From: Cornus controversa
Lineage: Eukaryota; Streptophyta; Magnoliopsida; Cornales; Cornaceae
Direction: 5' to 3'
Assembly (NCBI GenBank): GCA_026545225.1
Contig: CM048847.1
Span: 3,038,001-3,102,000, forward strand
DNA length: 64,000 nucleotides
Notes under the pieces: model-generated
The model's input: the letters and a program-made list of their open reading frames with translations, nothing else
Databases searched by the model: none
Told to the model about the DNA's origin: nothing
Made by a program: the position numbers and the translations under genes
In this document: positions 34,501 through 49,180 of the stretch, piece after piece
How the letters are laid out: each line of letters begins with the position of its first letter
Position numbering within the stretch: the first letter of the stretch is position 1

Positions 34501-36657
34501 TGGAACAAAGCACCATACGGGTTTGATGAAGTTCGGATTGACATGTTCGTCACTTCTTTTGGATGCTTTGATGGTCTAATATGGAAAAAAGAAACTTACG
34601 ATTCTGATTATGGCACGACTTCTCAAGAATGGGCTTTTGAATCAGAACAACTCAAACTAAACTTGTTTAAAATCCTTGATAGCTTGGGAATTGTTTCTTT
34701 TACTTTTCCAGATGGTTGAAGTTGGCATAGAGCACCATACGGTTGTGATCATTCATGAGTGCAGCAAGGAATTACTATTTTTGATTCAGGATGTCCTGAT
34801 GGTTGAATTTGGCATAAAGCAATGTATAATTCTAAGTATGGCTCGATTTCACGTGGATTGGACTTTTCGAATCAGGACAAGTAAAACGAAACAAGTTCGA
34901 AACCGTTGTTGTCATTCTCTATTTTTCTGAACATCCAGATGGTCAATTCTAGCACAAAGCGCCATACGGTTGTCGTCATCCCTGATTATTACAAGCAATT
35001 GTTCTTTTCGACTCAGAACATCTCAAACAAACATGGATGAAGATCGGATCGACATGCTCGTCGTTTCTTTGGGACGTTTTGATGGTTTCATTTAGAAAAA
35101 AGCAGCGTACGATTAGTATTATGGCACGACTTCTCTTGGAATGCGGTTTTCGAATCAAAACAACTCAAATGAAACAAGTTTAAATTGGTCGGTAGCTTGC
35201 TAATTGTTTCCTTTAGATGTCCAAACGGTCGAACTTGGAACGAAGCACCATACGGTTGTGATGAAGATCGGATTGACATATTCGTCACTTCTTTTGGATG
35301 CTTTGATGGTCTAATTTGGAAAAAAGAAACTTACGATTCTGATTATGGCACGACTTCTCAAGGAATAGGTTTTTGAATCAGAACAACTCAAACTAAACTT
35401 GTTTAAAATCCTCGGTAGCTTGGGAATTGTTTCTTTTACTTTTCGAGATGGTTGAAGTTGGCATAGAGCACCATACGGTTGTGATCATTCATGAGTGCAG
35501 CAAGGAATTACTATTTTTGATTCAGGACGTCCTGACGGTTGAATTTGGCATAAAGCAACGTATAATTCTAGGTATGGCACGATTTCACGTGGATTGGGAC
35601 TTTTCAAATCAGGACAAGTCGAATGAAACAAGTTCGAAACCGTTGTTGTCATTCTCTATTCTTCTAGAAATCTAGATGGTCAATTCTAGCACAAAGTGCC
35701 ATACGGTTGTCGTCATGGCTGATTATTGCAAGCAATTGTTCTTTACGACTCAGAACAACTCAAACCAACATGGATGAAGATCGGATCGACATGCTCGTCG
35801 TTTCTTTGGGACGCTTTGATGGTTTTATTTAGAAAAAAAGCATCGTACGATTAGTATTATGGCACGACTTCTCTGGGAATGTGGTTTTCTAATCAAAACA
35901 ACTCAAATGAAACAAGTTTAAAATTGTTGGTAGCTTGCTAATTGTTTTCGCTAGATGTCCAAACGGTCAAATTTGGAACAAAGCACCATACGGTTTTGAT
36001 GAAGTTCGGATTGACATGTTCGTCACTTCTTTTGGATGCTTTGATGGTCTAATATGGAAAAAAGAAACTTACGATTCTGATTATGGCACGACTTCTCAAG
36101 AATGGGCTTTTGAATCAGAACAACTCAATCTAAACTTGTTTAAAATCCTTGATAGCTTGGGAATTGTTTCTTTTACTTTTCCAGATGGTTGAAGTTGGCA
36201 TAGAGCACTATACGGTTGTGATCATTCATGAGTGCAGCAAGGAATTACAATTTCTGATTCAGGATGTCCTGATGGTTGAATTTGGCATAAAGCAATGTAT
36301 AATTCTAAGTATGGCACGATTTGACGTGGATTGGACTTTTCGAATCAGGACAAGTAAAACGAAACAAGTTTGAAACCGTTGTTGTCATTCTCTATTTTTC
36401 TGAACATCCAGATGGTCAATTCTAGCACAAAGCGCCATACGGTTGTCGTCATGCCTGATTATTACAAGCAATTGTTCTTTTCGACTCAGAACAACTCAAA
36501 CAAACATGGATGAAGATCGGATCGACATGCTCGTCATTTCTTTGGGACGCTTTGAAGGTTTCATTTAGAAAAAACCAGCGTACGATTAGTATTATGGCAC
36601 GACTTCTCTTGGAATGCGGTTTTCGAATCAAAACAACTCAAATGAAACAAGTTTAAA
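31502..36657 (+). repeat. Irregular segment: C-D dimers with one A monomer
   Basis: Monomers start at 31502 (C), 32240 (D), 32975 (A), 33712 (C), 34450 (D), 35185 (C) and 35923 (D). The order is C-D-A-C-D-C-D. B is absent throughout. The A monomer at 32975 has GATGATCTAATTTAG where others have GATGGTCTAATTTGG. The segment shows that the four-monomer unit lost its register here. Confidence 0.85.
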
Positions 36658-39600
36658 ATGGTCGGTAGCTTGCTAATTGTTTCCTTTAGATGTCCAAACG
36701 GTCGAACTTGGAACGAAGCACCATACGGTTGTGATGAAGATCGGATTGACATGTTCGTCACTTCTTTTGGATGCTTTGATGGTCTAATTTGGAAAAAAGA
36801 AACTTACGATTCTGATTATGGCACGACTTCTCAAGGAATAGGTTTTTGAATCAGAACAACTCAAACTAAACTTGTTTAAAATCCTCGGTAGCTTGGGAAT
36901 TGTTTCTTTTACTTTTCGAGATGGTTGAAGTTGGCATAGAGCACCATACGGTTGTGATCATTCATGAGTGCAGCAAGGAATTACTATTTTTCATTCAGGA
37001 CGTCCTAACGGTTGAATTTGGCATAAAGCAACGTATAATTCTAGGTATGGCACGATTTCACGTGGATTGTGACTTTTCGAATCAGGACAAGTCAAACGAA
37101 ACAAGTTCGAAACCGTTGTTGTCATTCTCTATTCTTCTGGAAATCCAGATGGTCAATTCTAGCACAAAATGCCATACGGTTGTCGTCATGCCTGATTATT
37201 GCAAGCAATTGTTCTTTCGACTTAGAACAACTCAAACAAACATGGATGAAGATCGGATCGACATGCTCGTCGTTTCTTTGGGACGCTTTGATGGTTTCAT
37301 TTAGAAAAAAGCAGCGTACGATTAGTATTATGGCACGACTTCTCTTGGAATGCGATTTTTGAATCAAAATAACTCAAATGAAACAAGTTTAAAATGGTCG
37401 GTAGCTTGCTATTTGTTTCCTTTAGATGTCCAAATGGTCGAATTTGGAACAAAGCACCATACGGTTGTGATGAAGATCGGATCGACATGTTCGTCACTTC
37501 TTTTGGATGCTTTGATGGTCTAATTTGGAAAAAAGAAACTTACGATTCTGATTATGGCACGACTTCTCAAGGAATGGGTTTTTGAATCAGAACAACTCAA
37601 ACTAAACTTGTTTAAAATCCTCGGTAGCTTGGGAATTGTTTCTTTTACTTTTCCAGATGGTTGAAGTTGGCATAGAGCACCATACGGTTGTGATCATTCA
37701 TGAGTGCAGCAAGGAATTACTATTTTTGATTCAGGACGTCCTGACGGTTGAATTTGGCATAAAGCAACGTATAATTCTAGGTATGGCACGATTTCACGTG
37801 GACTGGGACTTTTCAAATCAGGACAAGTCGAATGAAACAAGTTCGAAACCGTTGTTGTCATTCTCTATTCTTCTGGAAATCTAGATGGTCAATTCTAGCA
37901 CAAAGTGCCATACGGTTGTCGTCATGGCTGATTATTGCAAGCAATTGTTCTTTACGACTCAGAACAACTCAAACCAACATGGATGAAGATCGGATCGACA
38001 TGCTCGTCGTTTCTTTGGGGCGCTTTGATGGTTTTATTTAGAAAAAAAGCATGGTACGATTAGTATTATGGCACGACTTCTCTGGGAATGTGGTTTTCTA
38101 ATCAAAATAACTCAAATGAAACAAGTTTAAAATGGTTGGTAGCTTGCTAATTGTTTTCGCTAGATGTCCAAACGGTCAAATTTGGAACAAAGCACCATAC
38201 GGTTTTGATGAAGTTCGGATTGACATGTTCGTCACTTCTTTTGGATGCTTTGATGGTCTAATATGGAAAAAAGAAACTTACGATTCTGATTATGGCACGA
38301 CTTCTCAAGAATGGGCTTTTGAATCAGAACAACTCAAACTAAACTTGTTTAAAATCCTTGATAGCTTGGGAATTGTTTCTTTTACTTTTCCAGATGGTTA
38401 AAGTTGGCATAGAGCACCATACGGTTGTGATCATTCATGAGTGCAGCAAGGAATTACTATTTTTGATTCAGGATGTCCTGATGGTTGAATTTGGCATAAA
38501 GCAATGTATAATTCTAAGTATGGCTCGATTTCACGTGGATTGGACTTTTCGAATCAGGACAAGTAAAACGAAACAAGTTCGAAACCGTTGTTGTCATTCT
38601 CTATTTTTCTGAACATCCAGATGGTCAATTCTAGCACAAAGCGCCATACGGTTGTCGTCATCCCTGATTATTACAAGCAATTGTTCTTTTCAACTCAGAA
38701 CAACTCAAACAAAGATGGATGAAGATCGGATCGACATGCTCGTCGTTTCTTTGGGACGTTTTGATGGTTTCATTTAGAAAAAAGCAGCGTACGATTAGTA
38801 TTATGGCACGACTTCTCTTGGAATGCGGTTTTCGAATCAAAACAACTCAAATGAAACAAGTTTAAATTGGTCGGTAGCTTGCTAATTGTTTCCTTTAGAT
38901 GTCCAAACGGTCGAACTTGGAACGAAGCACCATACGGTTGTGATGAAGATCGGATTGACATGTTCGTCACTTCTTTTGGATGCTTTGATGGTCTAATATG
39001 GAAAAAAGAAACTTACGATTCTGATTATGGTACGACTTCTCAAGGAATGGGTTTTTGAATCAGAATAACTCAAACTAAACTTGTTTAAAATCCTCGGTAG
39101 CTTGGGAATTGTTTCTTTTACTTTTCCAGATGGTTGAAGTTGGCATAGGGCACCATACGGTTGTGATCATTCATGAGTGCAGCAAGGAATTACTATTTTT
39201 GATTCAGGATGTCCTGATGGTTGAATTTGGCATAAAGCAATGTATAATTCTAAGTATCGCACGATTTTACGAGGATTGGGACTTTTCGAATCAGGACAAG
39301 TAAAATGAAATAAGTTCGAAACCGTTGTTGTCATTCTCTATTTTTTTGAACATCCAGATTGTCAATTCTAGCACACAAAGCGCCATACGGTTGTCGTCAT
39401 GCCTGATTATTACAAGCAATTGTTCTTTTCGACTCAGAACAACTTAAACAAACATGGATGAAGATCGGATCGACATGCTCGTCGTTTCTTTGGGACGCTT
39501 TGATGGTTTCATTTAGAAAAAAACAGCGTACGATTAGTATTATGGCACGACATCTCTTGGAATGCGGTTTTTGAATCAAAACAACTCAAATGAAACAAGT

Positions 39601-40340
39601 TTAAAATGGTCGGTAGCTTGCTAATTGTTTCCTTTAGATGTCCAAACGGTCGAACTTGGAATGAAGCACCATACGGTTGTGATGAAGATCGGATTGACAT
39701 GTTCGTCACTTCTTTTGGATGCTTTGATGGTCTAATTTGGAAAAAAGAAACTTACGATTCTGATTATGGCACGACTTCTCAAGGAATAGGTTTTTGAATC
39801 AGAACAACTCAAACTAAACTTGTTTAAAATCCTCGGTAGCTTGGGAATTGTTTCTTTTACTTTTCCAGATGGTTGAAGTTGCCATAGAGCACCATACGGT
39901 TGTGATCATTCATGAGTGCAGCAAGGAATTACTATTTTTCATTCAGGACGTCCTGACGGTTGAATTTGGCATAAAGCAACGTATAATTCTAGGTATGGCA
40001 CGATTTCATGTGGATTGGGACTTTTCGAATCAGGACAAGTCAAACGAAACAAGTTCGAAACCGTTGTTGTCATTCTCTATTCTTCTGGAAATCCAGATGG
40101 TCAATTCTAGCACAAAACGCCATACGGTTGTCGTCATGCCTGATTATTGCAAGCAATTGTTCTTTCGACTCAGAACAACTCAAACAAACATGGATGAAGA
40201 TCGGATCGACATGCTCGTCGTTTCTTTGGGAAACTTTGATGGTTTCATTTAGAAAAAAGCAGCGTACGATTAGTATTATGGCACGACTTCTCTTGGAATG
40301 CGGTTTTCGAATCAAATCAACTCAAATGAAACAAGTTTAA
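36658..40340 (+). repeat. Irregular segment with a B/C recombinant monomer
   Basis: Monomers start at 36658 (A), 37394, 38132 (D), 38867 and 39606. The 37394 monomer has a class B front (TGCTATTTG, CAAATGGTCG) but a class C tail (CCTCGGTAGC, CAGGACGTCCTGACGG, GAAATCTAGATGG), so it is a B/C recombinant that explains the missing C. Around 39371 a two-base AC insertion (AGCACACAAAGC) is seen. Confidence 0.82.
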
Positions 40341-43287
40341 ATTGGTCAGTAGCTTGCTAATTGTTTCCTTTAGATGTCCAAACGGTCGAACTTGAAAAGT
40401 AGCACCATACGGTTGTGATGAAGATCGGATTGACATGTTCGTCACTTCTTTTGGATGCTTTGATGGTCTAATTTGGAAAAAAGAAACTTACGATTCTGAT
40501 TATGGCACGACTTCTCAAGGAATAGGTTTTTGAATCAGAACAACTCAAACTAAACTTGTTTAAAATCATCGGTAGCTTGGGAATTGTTTCTTTTACTTTT
40601 CCAGATGGTTGAAGTTGGCATAGAGCACCATACGGTTGTGATCATTCATGAGTGCAGCAAGGAATTACTAATTTTGATTCAGGACATCCTGACGGTTGAA
40701 TTTGGCATAAAGCAACGTACAATTCTAGTTATGGCACGATTTCACGTGGATTGGGACTTTTTGAATCAGGACAAGTCAAACGAAACAAGTTCGACACCGT
40801 TGTTGACATTCTCTATTCTTCTGGAAATCCAGATGGTCAATTCTAGCACAAAGCGCCATACGGTTGTCGTCATGCCTGATTATTGCAAGCAATTGTTCTT
40901 TCGACTCAGAACAACTCAAACAAACTTGGATGAAGATCGGATCGACATGCTCGTCGTTTCTTTGGGACGCTTTGTTGGTTTCATTTAGAAAAAAATAGTG
41001 TACGATTAGTATAATGGCACGACTTCTCTTGGAATGCAATTTTTGAATCAAAACAACTCAAATGAAACAAGTTTAAAATGGTCGGTAGCTTGCTAATTGT
41101 TTCCTTTAGATGTCCAAATGATCGAATTTGGAACAAAGCACCATACGGTTGTGATGAAGATCGGATTGACATGTTCGTCACTTCTTTTGGATGCTTTGAT
41201 GGTCTTATTTGGAAAAAAGAAACTTACGATTCTGATTATGGCACGACTTCTCAAGGAATGGGTTTTTGAATCAGAACAACTCAAACTAAACTTGTTTAAA
41301 ATCCTTGATAGCTTGGGAATTGTTTCTTTTACTTTTCCAGATGGTTGAAGTTGCCATAGAGCACCATACGGTTGTGATCATTCATGAGTGCAGCAAGGAA
41401 TTACTATTTTTGATTCAGGATGTCCTGATGCTTGAATTTGGCATAAAGCAATGTATAATTCTACGTATGGCACGATTTGACGTGGATTGGACTTTTCGAA
41501 TCAGGACAAGTAAAACGAAACAAGTTTGAAACCGTTGTTGTCATTCTCTATTTTTCTGAACATCCAGATGGTCAATTCAAGCACAAAGCGCCATACGGTT
41601 GTCGTCATACCTGATTATTACAAGCAATTATTCTTTTAAACTCAGAACAACTCAAACAAACATGGATGAAGATCGGATCGACATGCTCGTCGTTTCTTTG
41701 GGACGCTTTGATGGTTTCATTTAGAAAAAAGCAGCGTACGATTAGTATTATGGCACAACTTCTCTTGGAATGCGGTTTTCGAATCAAAACAACTCAAATG
41801 AAACAAGTTTAAAATGGTCGGTGGCTTGCTAATTGTTTCCTTTAGATGTCCAAACGGTCGAACTTGGAACGAAGCACCATACGGTTGTGATGAAGATCGG
41901 ATTGACATGTTCGTCACTTCTTTTGGATGCTTTGATGGTCTAATTTGGAAAAAAGAAACTTACGATTCTGTTTACAGCACGACTTCTCAAGGAATAGGTT
42001 TTTGAATCAGAACAACTCAAACTGAACTTGTTTAAAATCCTCGGTAGCTTGGGAATTGTTTCTTCTACTTCTCCAGATGGTTGAAGTTGGCATAGAGCAC
42101 CATACGTTTGTGATCATTCATGAGTGCAGCAAGGAATTACTATTTTTGATTCAGGACGTCCTGATGGTTGAATTTGGCATAAAGCAATGTATAATTCTAA
42201 GTATGGCACGATTTCATGTGGATTGGGACTTTTCGAATCAGGACAAGTCAAACGAAACAAGTTCGAAACCGTTGTTGTCATTCTCTATTCTTCTGGACAT
42301 CCAAATGGTCAATTCTAGCACAAAGTGACATACGGTTGTCGTCATGCCTGATTATTGCAAGCAATTGTTCTTTACGACTCAGAACAACTCAAACCAACGT
42401 GGATGAAGATCGGATTGACATGCTCATCGTTTCTTTGGGACGCTTTGATGGTTTTATTTAGGAAAAAAGCATCGTACGATTAGTATTATGGCACGACTTC
42501 TCTTGGAATGTGGTTTTCTAATCAAAACAACTCAAATGAAACAAGTTTAAAATGGTTGGTAGCTTGCTAATTGTTTCCGCTAGATGTCCAAACGGTCGAA
42601 TTTGGAACAAAGCACCATACGGTTGTGATGAAGTTCGGATTTACATGTTCGTCACTTCTTTTGGATGCTTTGATGGTCTAATATGGAAAAAAGAAACTTA
42701 CGATTCTGACTATGGCACGACTTCTCAAGGAATGGGTTTTTGAATCAGAACAACTCAAACTAAACTTGTTTAAAATCCTTGATAGCTTGGGAATTGTTTC
42801 TTTTACTTTTCCAGATGGTTGAAGTTGGCATACAGCACCATACGGTTGTGATCATTCATGAGTGCAACAAGGAATTACTATTTTTGATTCAGGATGTCCT
42901 GATGGTTGAATTTGGCATCAACCAATGTATAATTCTAAGTATGGCACGATTTCACGTGGATTGGACTTTTCGAATCAGGACAAGTAAATAGAAACAAGTT
43001 CGAAACCGTTGTTGTCATTCTCTATTTTTCTGAACATCCAGATGGTCAATTCTAGCACAAAGTGCCATACGGTTGTCGTCATGCCTGATTATTACAAGCA
43101 ATTGTTCTTTTCGACTCAGAACAAATCAAACAAACATGGATGAAGATCGGATCGACATGCTCGTCATTTCTTTGGGATGCTTTGATGGTTTCATTTAGAA
43201 AATAGCAGCGTACGATTAGTATTATGGCATGACTTCTCTTGGAATGCGGTTTTCAAATCAAAACAACCCAAATGAAACAAGTTTAAA
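40341..43287 (+). repeat. Four monomers later copied at 50653-52863
   Basis: Monomers start at 40341, 41078, 41814 and 42552. The first carries TACTAATTTTGATTC and CGTACAATTCTAGTTATG, rare markers found again near 50980-51045. The last two match 51390 and 52128 at an offset of 9576. The 41078 monomer has no counterpart there. Confidence 0.8.
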
Positions 43288-44760
43288 ATGGTCGGTAGCT
43301 TGCTAATTGTTTCCTTTAGATGTCCAAACGGTCGAACTTGGAACGAAGCACCATACGGTTGTGATGAAGATCGGATTGACATGTTCGTCACTTCTTTTGG
43401 ATGCTTTGATGGTCTAATATGGAAAAAAGAAACTTACGATTCTGATTATGGTACGACTTCTCAAGGAATGGGTTTTTGAATCAGAACAACTCAAACTAAA
43501 CTTGTTTAAAATCCTCGGTAGCTTGGGAATTGTTTCTTTTACATTTCCAGATGGTTGAAGTTGGCATAGGGCACCATACGGCTGTGATCATTCATGAGTG
43601 CAGCAAGGAATTACTATTTTTGATACAGGACGTCCTGACGGTTGAATTTGGCATAAAGCAACGTATAATTCTAGGTATGGTACGATTTCACGTGGATTGG
43701 GACTTTTAGAATCAGGACAAGTCAAACGAAACAAGTTCGAAACCGTTGTTGTCATTCTCTATTCTTTTGGAAATCCAGATGGTCAATTCTAGCACAAAGC
43801 GCCATACGGTTGTCGTCATGCCTGATTATTGCAAGCAATTGTTCTTTCGACTCAGAACAACTCAAACAAACATGGATGAAGATCGGATCGACATGCTCGT
43901 CGTTTCTTTGGGATGCTTTGATGGTTTCATTTAGAAAAAAGCAGCGTACGATTAGTATTATGACACGACTTCTCTTGGAATGCGATTTTCGAATCAAAAC
44001 AACTCAAATGAAATAAGTTTAAAATGGTCGGAAGCTTGCTAATTGTTTCCTTTAGATGTCCAAACGGTCGAATTTGGAACAAAGCACCATACGGTTGTGA
44101 TGAAGATCGGATTGACATGTTCGTCACTTCTTTTGGATGCTTTGATGGTCTAATTTGGAAAAAAGAAACTTATGATTCTGATTATGGCACGACTTCTCAA
44201 GGAATGGGTTTTTGAATCAGAACAACTCAAACTAAACTTGTTTAAAATCCTTGATAGCTTGGGAATTGTTTCTTTTACTTTTCCAGATGGTTGAAGTTGG
44301 CATAAAGCACCATACGGTTGTGATCATTGATGAGTGCAGCAAGGAATTACTATTTTTGATTCAGGATGTCCTGATGGTTGAATTTGGCATAAAGCAATGT
44401 ATAATTCTAAGTATCGCACGATTTCACGAGGATTAGGACTTTTCGAATCAGGACAAGTAAAACGAAATAAGTTCGAAACCGTTGTTGTCATTCTCTATTT
44501 TTTTGAACATCCAGATGGTCAATTCTAGCACAAAGCGCCATACGGTTGGCGTCATGCCTGATTATTACAAGCAATTGTTCTTTTCGACTCAGAACAACTC
44601 AAACAAACATGGATGAAGATCGGATCGACATGCTCGTCGTTTCTTTGGGACGCTTTGATGGTTTCATTTAGAAAAAAACAGCGTACAATTAGTATTATGG
44701 CACGACTTCTCTTGGGATGCGGTTTTTGAATCAAAACAACTCAAATGAAACAAGTTTAAA
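43288..44760 (+). repeat. Two monomers shared with 56470-57942
   Basis: Monomers start at 43288 and 44024. The rare markers TTTTACATTTCCAG, CATACGGCTGTG, TTGATACAGG and AAACTTATGATTCTG return at an offset of 13182. The 43288 copy has one TAG-creating change (GACTTTTAGAATC near 43705) where the other copy has GACTTTTCGAATC. Confidence 0.82.
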
Positions 44761-46970
44761 ATGGTCGGTAGCTTGCTAATTGTTTCCTTTAGATGTCCAA
44801 ACGGTCGAACTTGGAATGAAGCACCATACGGTTGTGATGAAGATCGGATTGACATGTTCGTCACTTCTTTTGGATGCTTTGATGGTCTAATTTGGAAAAA
44901 AGAAACTTACGATTCTGATTATGGCACGACTTCTCAAGGAATAGGTTTTTGAATCAGAACAACTCAAACTAAACTTGTTTAAAATCCTTGGTAGCTTGGG
45001 AATTGTTTCTTTTACTTTTCCAGATGGTTGAAGTTGGCATAGAGCACCATACGGTTGTGATCATTCATGAGTGCAGCAAGGAATTACTAGTTTTCATTCA
45101 GGACGTCCTGACGGTTGAATTTGGCATAAAGCAACGTATAATTCTAGGTATGGCACGATTTCACGTGGATTGGGAGTTTTCGAATCAGGACAAGTCAAAC
45201 GAAACAAGTTCGAAACCGTTGTTGTCATTCTCTATTCTTCTGGAAATCCAGATGGTCAATTCTAGCACAAAGTGCCATACGGATGTCGTCATGGCTGATT
45301 ATTGCAAGCAATTGTTCTTTACGACTTAGAACAACTCAAACCAACATGGATGAAGATCAGATCGACATGCTCATCGTTTCTTTGGGATGCTTTGATGGTT
45401 TTATTTAGAAAGAAAGCATCGTACGATTAGTATTATGGCACGACTTCTCTGGGAATGTGGTTTTCTAATCAAAACAACTCAAATGAAACAAGTTTAAAAT
45501 GGTTGGTAGCTTGCTAATTGTTTCCGCTAGATGTCCAAACGGTCAAATTTGGAACAAAGCACCATACGGTTTTGATGAAGTTCGGATTGACATGTTCGTC
45601 ACTTCTTTTGGATGCTTTGATGGTCTAATATGGAAAAAAGAAACTTACGATTCTGATTTTGGCACGACTTCTCAAGAATGGGCTTTTGAATCAGAACAGC
45701 TAAAACTAAACTTGTTTAAAATCCTTGATAGCTTGGGAATTGTTTCTTTTACTTTTCCAGATGGTTGAAGTTGGCATAGAGCACCATACGGTTGTGATCA
45801 TTCATGAGTGCAGCAAGGAATTACTATTTTTGATTCAGGATGTCCTGATGGTTGAATTTGGCATAAAGCAATGTATAATTCTAAGTATGGCTCGATTTAA
45901 CGTGGATTGGACTTTTCGAATCAGGACAAGTAAAACGAAACAAGTTCGAAACCGTTGTTGTCATTCTCTATTTTTCTGAACATCCAGATGGTCAATTCTA
46001 GCACAAAGTGCCATACGGTTGTCGTCATACCTGATTATTACAAGCAATTGTTCTTTTCAACTTAGAACAACTCAAACAAACATGGATGAAGATCGGATCG
46101 ACATGCTCGTCGTTTCTTTGGGACGCTTTGATGGTTTCATTTAGAAAAAAGCAGCGTACGATTAGTATTATGGCACGACTTCTCTTGGAATGCGGTTTTC
46201 GAATCAAAACAACTCAAATGAAACAAGTTTAAATTGGTCGGTAGCTTGCTAATTGTTTCCTTTAGATGTCCAAACGGTCGAACTTGAAAAGAAGCACCAT
46301 ACGGTTGTGATGAAGATCGGATTGACATGTTCGTCACTTCTTTTGGATGCTTTGATGGTCTAATTTGGAAAAAAGAAACTTACGATTCTGATTATGGCAC
46401 GACTTCTCAAGGAATAGGTTTTTGAATCAGAACAACTCAAACTAAACTTGTTTAAAATCCTCGGTAGCTTGGGAATTGTTTCTTTTACTTTTCCAGATGG
46501 TTGAAGTTGGCATAGAGCACCATACGGTTGTGATCATTCATGAGTGCAGCAAGGAATTACTATTTTTGATTCAGGACGTCCTGATGGTTGAATTTGGCAT
46601 AAAGCAATGTATAATTCTAAGTATCGCACGATTTCACGAGGATTAGGACTTTCCGAATCAGGACAAGTAAAATGAAATAAGTTCGAAACCGTTGTTGTCT
46701 TTCTCTATTTTTTTGAACATCCAGATGGTCAATTCTAGCACAAAGCGCCATACGGTTGGCGTCATGCCTGATTATTACAAGCAATTGTTCTTTTCGACTC
46801 AGAACAACTCAAACAAACATGGATGAAGATCGGATCGACATGCGCGTCGTTTCTTTGGGACGCTTTGATGGTTTCATTTAGAAAAAAATAGCGTACGATT
46901 AGTATTATGGCACGACATCTCTTGGGATGCGGTTTTTGAATCAAAACAACTCAAATGAAACAAGTTTAAA
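44761..46970 (+). repeat. Three-monomer higher-order repeat, copy 1 (2210 bp)
   Basis: Monomers start at 44761, 45499 and 46233. Type markers are TTGGAATGAAGC and TACTAGTTTTCATTC in the first, GTTTCCGCTAG with GAACAGCTAAAAC in the second, and GAACTTGAAAAGAAGC in the third. The whole unit recurs after 2210 bp. This copy carries GACTTAGAACAAC near 45325 that creates a difference from copies 2 and 3. Confidence 0.88.
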
Positions 46971-49180
46971 ATGGTCGGTAGCTTGCTAATTGTTTCCTTT
47001 AGATGTCCAAACGGTCGAACTTGGAATGAAGCACCATACGGTTGTGATGAAGATCGGATTGACATGTTCGTCACTTCTTTTGGATGCTTTGATGGTCTAA
47101 TTTGGAAAAAAGAAACTTACGATTCTGATTATGGCACGACTTCTCAAGGAATAGGTTTTTGAATCAGAACAACTCAAACTAAACTTGTTTAAAATCCTTG
47201 GTAGCTTGGGAATTGTTTCTTTTACTTTTCCAGATGGTTGAAGTTGGCATAGAGCACCATACGGTTGTGATCATTCATGAGTGCAGCAAGGAATTACTAG
47301 TTTTCATTCAGGACGTCCTGACGGTTGAATTTGGCATAAAGCAACGTATAATTCTAGGTATGGCACGATTTCACGTGGATTGGGACTTTTCGAATCAGGA
47401 CAAGTAAAACGAAACAAGTTCGAAACCGTTGTTGTCATTCTCTATTCTTCTGGAAATCCAGATGGTCAATTCTAGCACAAAGTGCCATACGGATGTCGTC
47501 ATGGCTGATTATTGCAAGCAATTGTTCTTTACGACTCAGAACAACTCAAACCAACATGGATGAAGATCGGATCGACATGCTCGTCGTTTCTTTGGGATGC
47601 TTTGATGGTTTTATTTAGAAAAAAAGCATCGTACGATTAGTATTATGGCACGACTTCTCTGGGAATGTGGTTTTCTAATCAAAACAACTCAAATGAAACA
47701 AGTTTAAAATGGTTGGTAGCTTGCTAATTGTTTCCGCTAGATGTCCAAACGGTCAAATTTGGAACAAAGCACCATACGGTTTTGATGAAGTTCGGATTGA
47801 CATGTTCGTCACTTCTTTTGGATGCTTTGATGGTCTAATATGGAAAAAAGAAACTTACGATTCTGATTTTGGCACGACTTCTCAAGAATGGGCTTTTGAA
47901 TCAGAACAGCTAAAACTAAACTTGTTTAAAATCCTTGATAGCTTAGGAATTGTTTCTTTTACTTTTCCAGATGGTTGAAGTTGGCATAGAGCACCATACG
48001 GTTGTGATCATTCATGAGTGCAGCAAGGAATTACTATTTTTGATTCAGGATGTCCTGATGGTTGAATTTGGCATAAAGCAATGTATAATTCTAAGTATGG
48101 CTCGATTTAACGTGGATTGGACTTTTCGAATCAGGACAAGTAAAACGAAACAAGTTCGAAACCGTTGTTGTCATTCTCTATTTTTCTGAACATCCAGATG
48201 GTCAATTCTAGCACAAAGTGCCATACGGTTGTCGTCATACCTGATTATTACAAGCAATTGTTCTTTTCAACTTAGAACAACTCAAACAAACATGGATGAA
48301 GATCGGATCGACATGCTCGTCGTTTCTTTGGGACGCTTTGATGGTTTCATTTAGAAAAAAGCAGCGTACGATTAGTATTATGGCACGACTTCTCTTGGAA
48401 TGCGGTTTTCGAATCAAAACAACTCAAATGAAACAAGTTTAAATTGGTCGGTAGCTTGCTAATTGTTTCCTTTAGATGTCCAAACGGTCGAACTTGAAAA
48501 GAAGCACCATACGGTTGTGATGAAGATCGGATTGACATGTTCGTCACTTCTTTTGGATGCTTTGATGGTCTAATTTGGAAAAAAGAAACTTACGATTCTG
48601 ATTATGGCACGACTTCTCAAGGAATAGGTTTTTGAATCAGAACAACTCAAACTAAACTTGTTTAAAATCCTCGGTAGCTTGGGAATTGTTTCTTTTACTT
48701 TTCCAGATGGTTGAAGTTGGCATAGAGCACCATACGGTTGTGATCATTCATGAGTGCAGCAAGGAATTACTATTTTTGATTCAGGACGTCCTGATGGTTG
48801 AATTTGGCATAAAGCAATGTATAATTCTAAGTATCGCACGATTTCACGAGGATTAGGACTTTTCGAATCAGGACAAGTAAAACGAAATAAGTTTGAAACC
48901 GTTGTTGTCTTTCTCTATTTTTTTGAACATCCAGATGGTCAATTCTAGCACAAAGCGCCATACGGTTGGCGTCATGCCTGATTATTACAAGCAATTGTTC
49001 TTTTCGACTCAGAACAACTCAAACAAACATGGATGAAGATCGGATCGACATGCGCGTCGTTTCTTTGGGACGCTTTGATGGTTTCATTTAGAAAAAAATA
49101 GCGTACGATTAGTATTATGGCACGACTTCTCTTGGGATGCGGTTTTTGAATCAAAACAACTCAAATGAAACAAGTTTAAA
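46971..49180 (+). repeat. Three-monomer higher-order repeat, copy 2 (2210 bp)
   Basis: Monomers start at 46971, 47709 and 48443 and match copy 1 position by position. A small change, AGCTTAGGAATTG near 47940, is private. The marker CATGCGCGTCG (near 46840 and again near 49050) is shared by the boundaries of copies 1-2 and 2-3. Confidence 0.88.
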
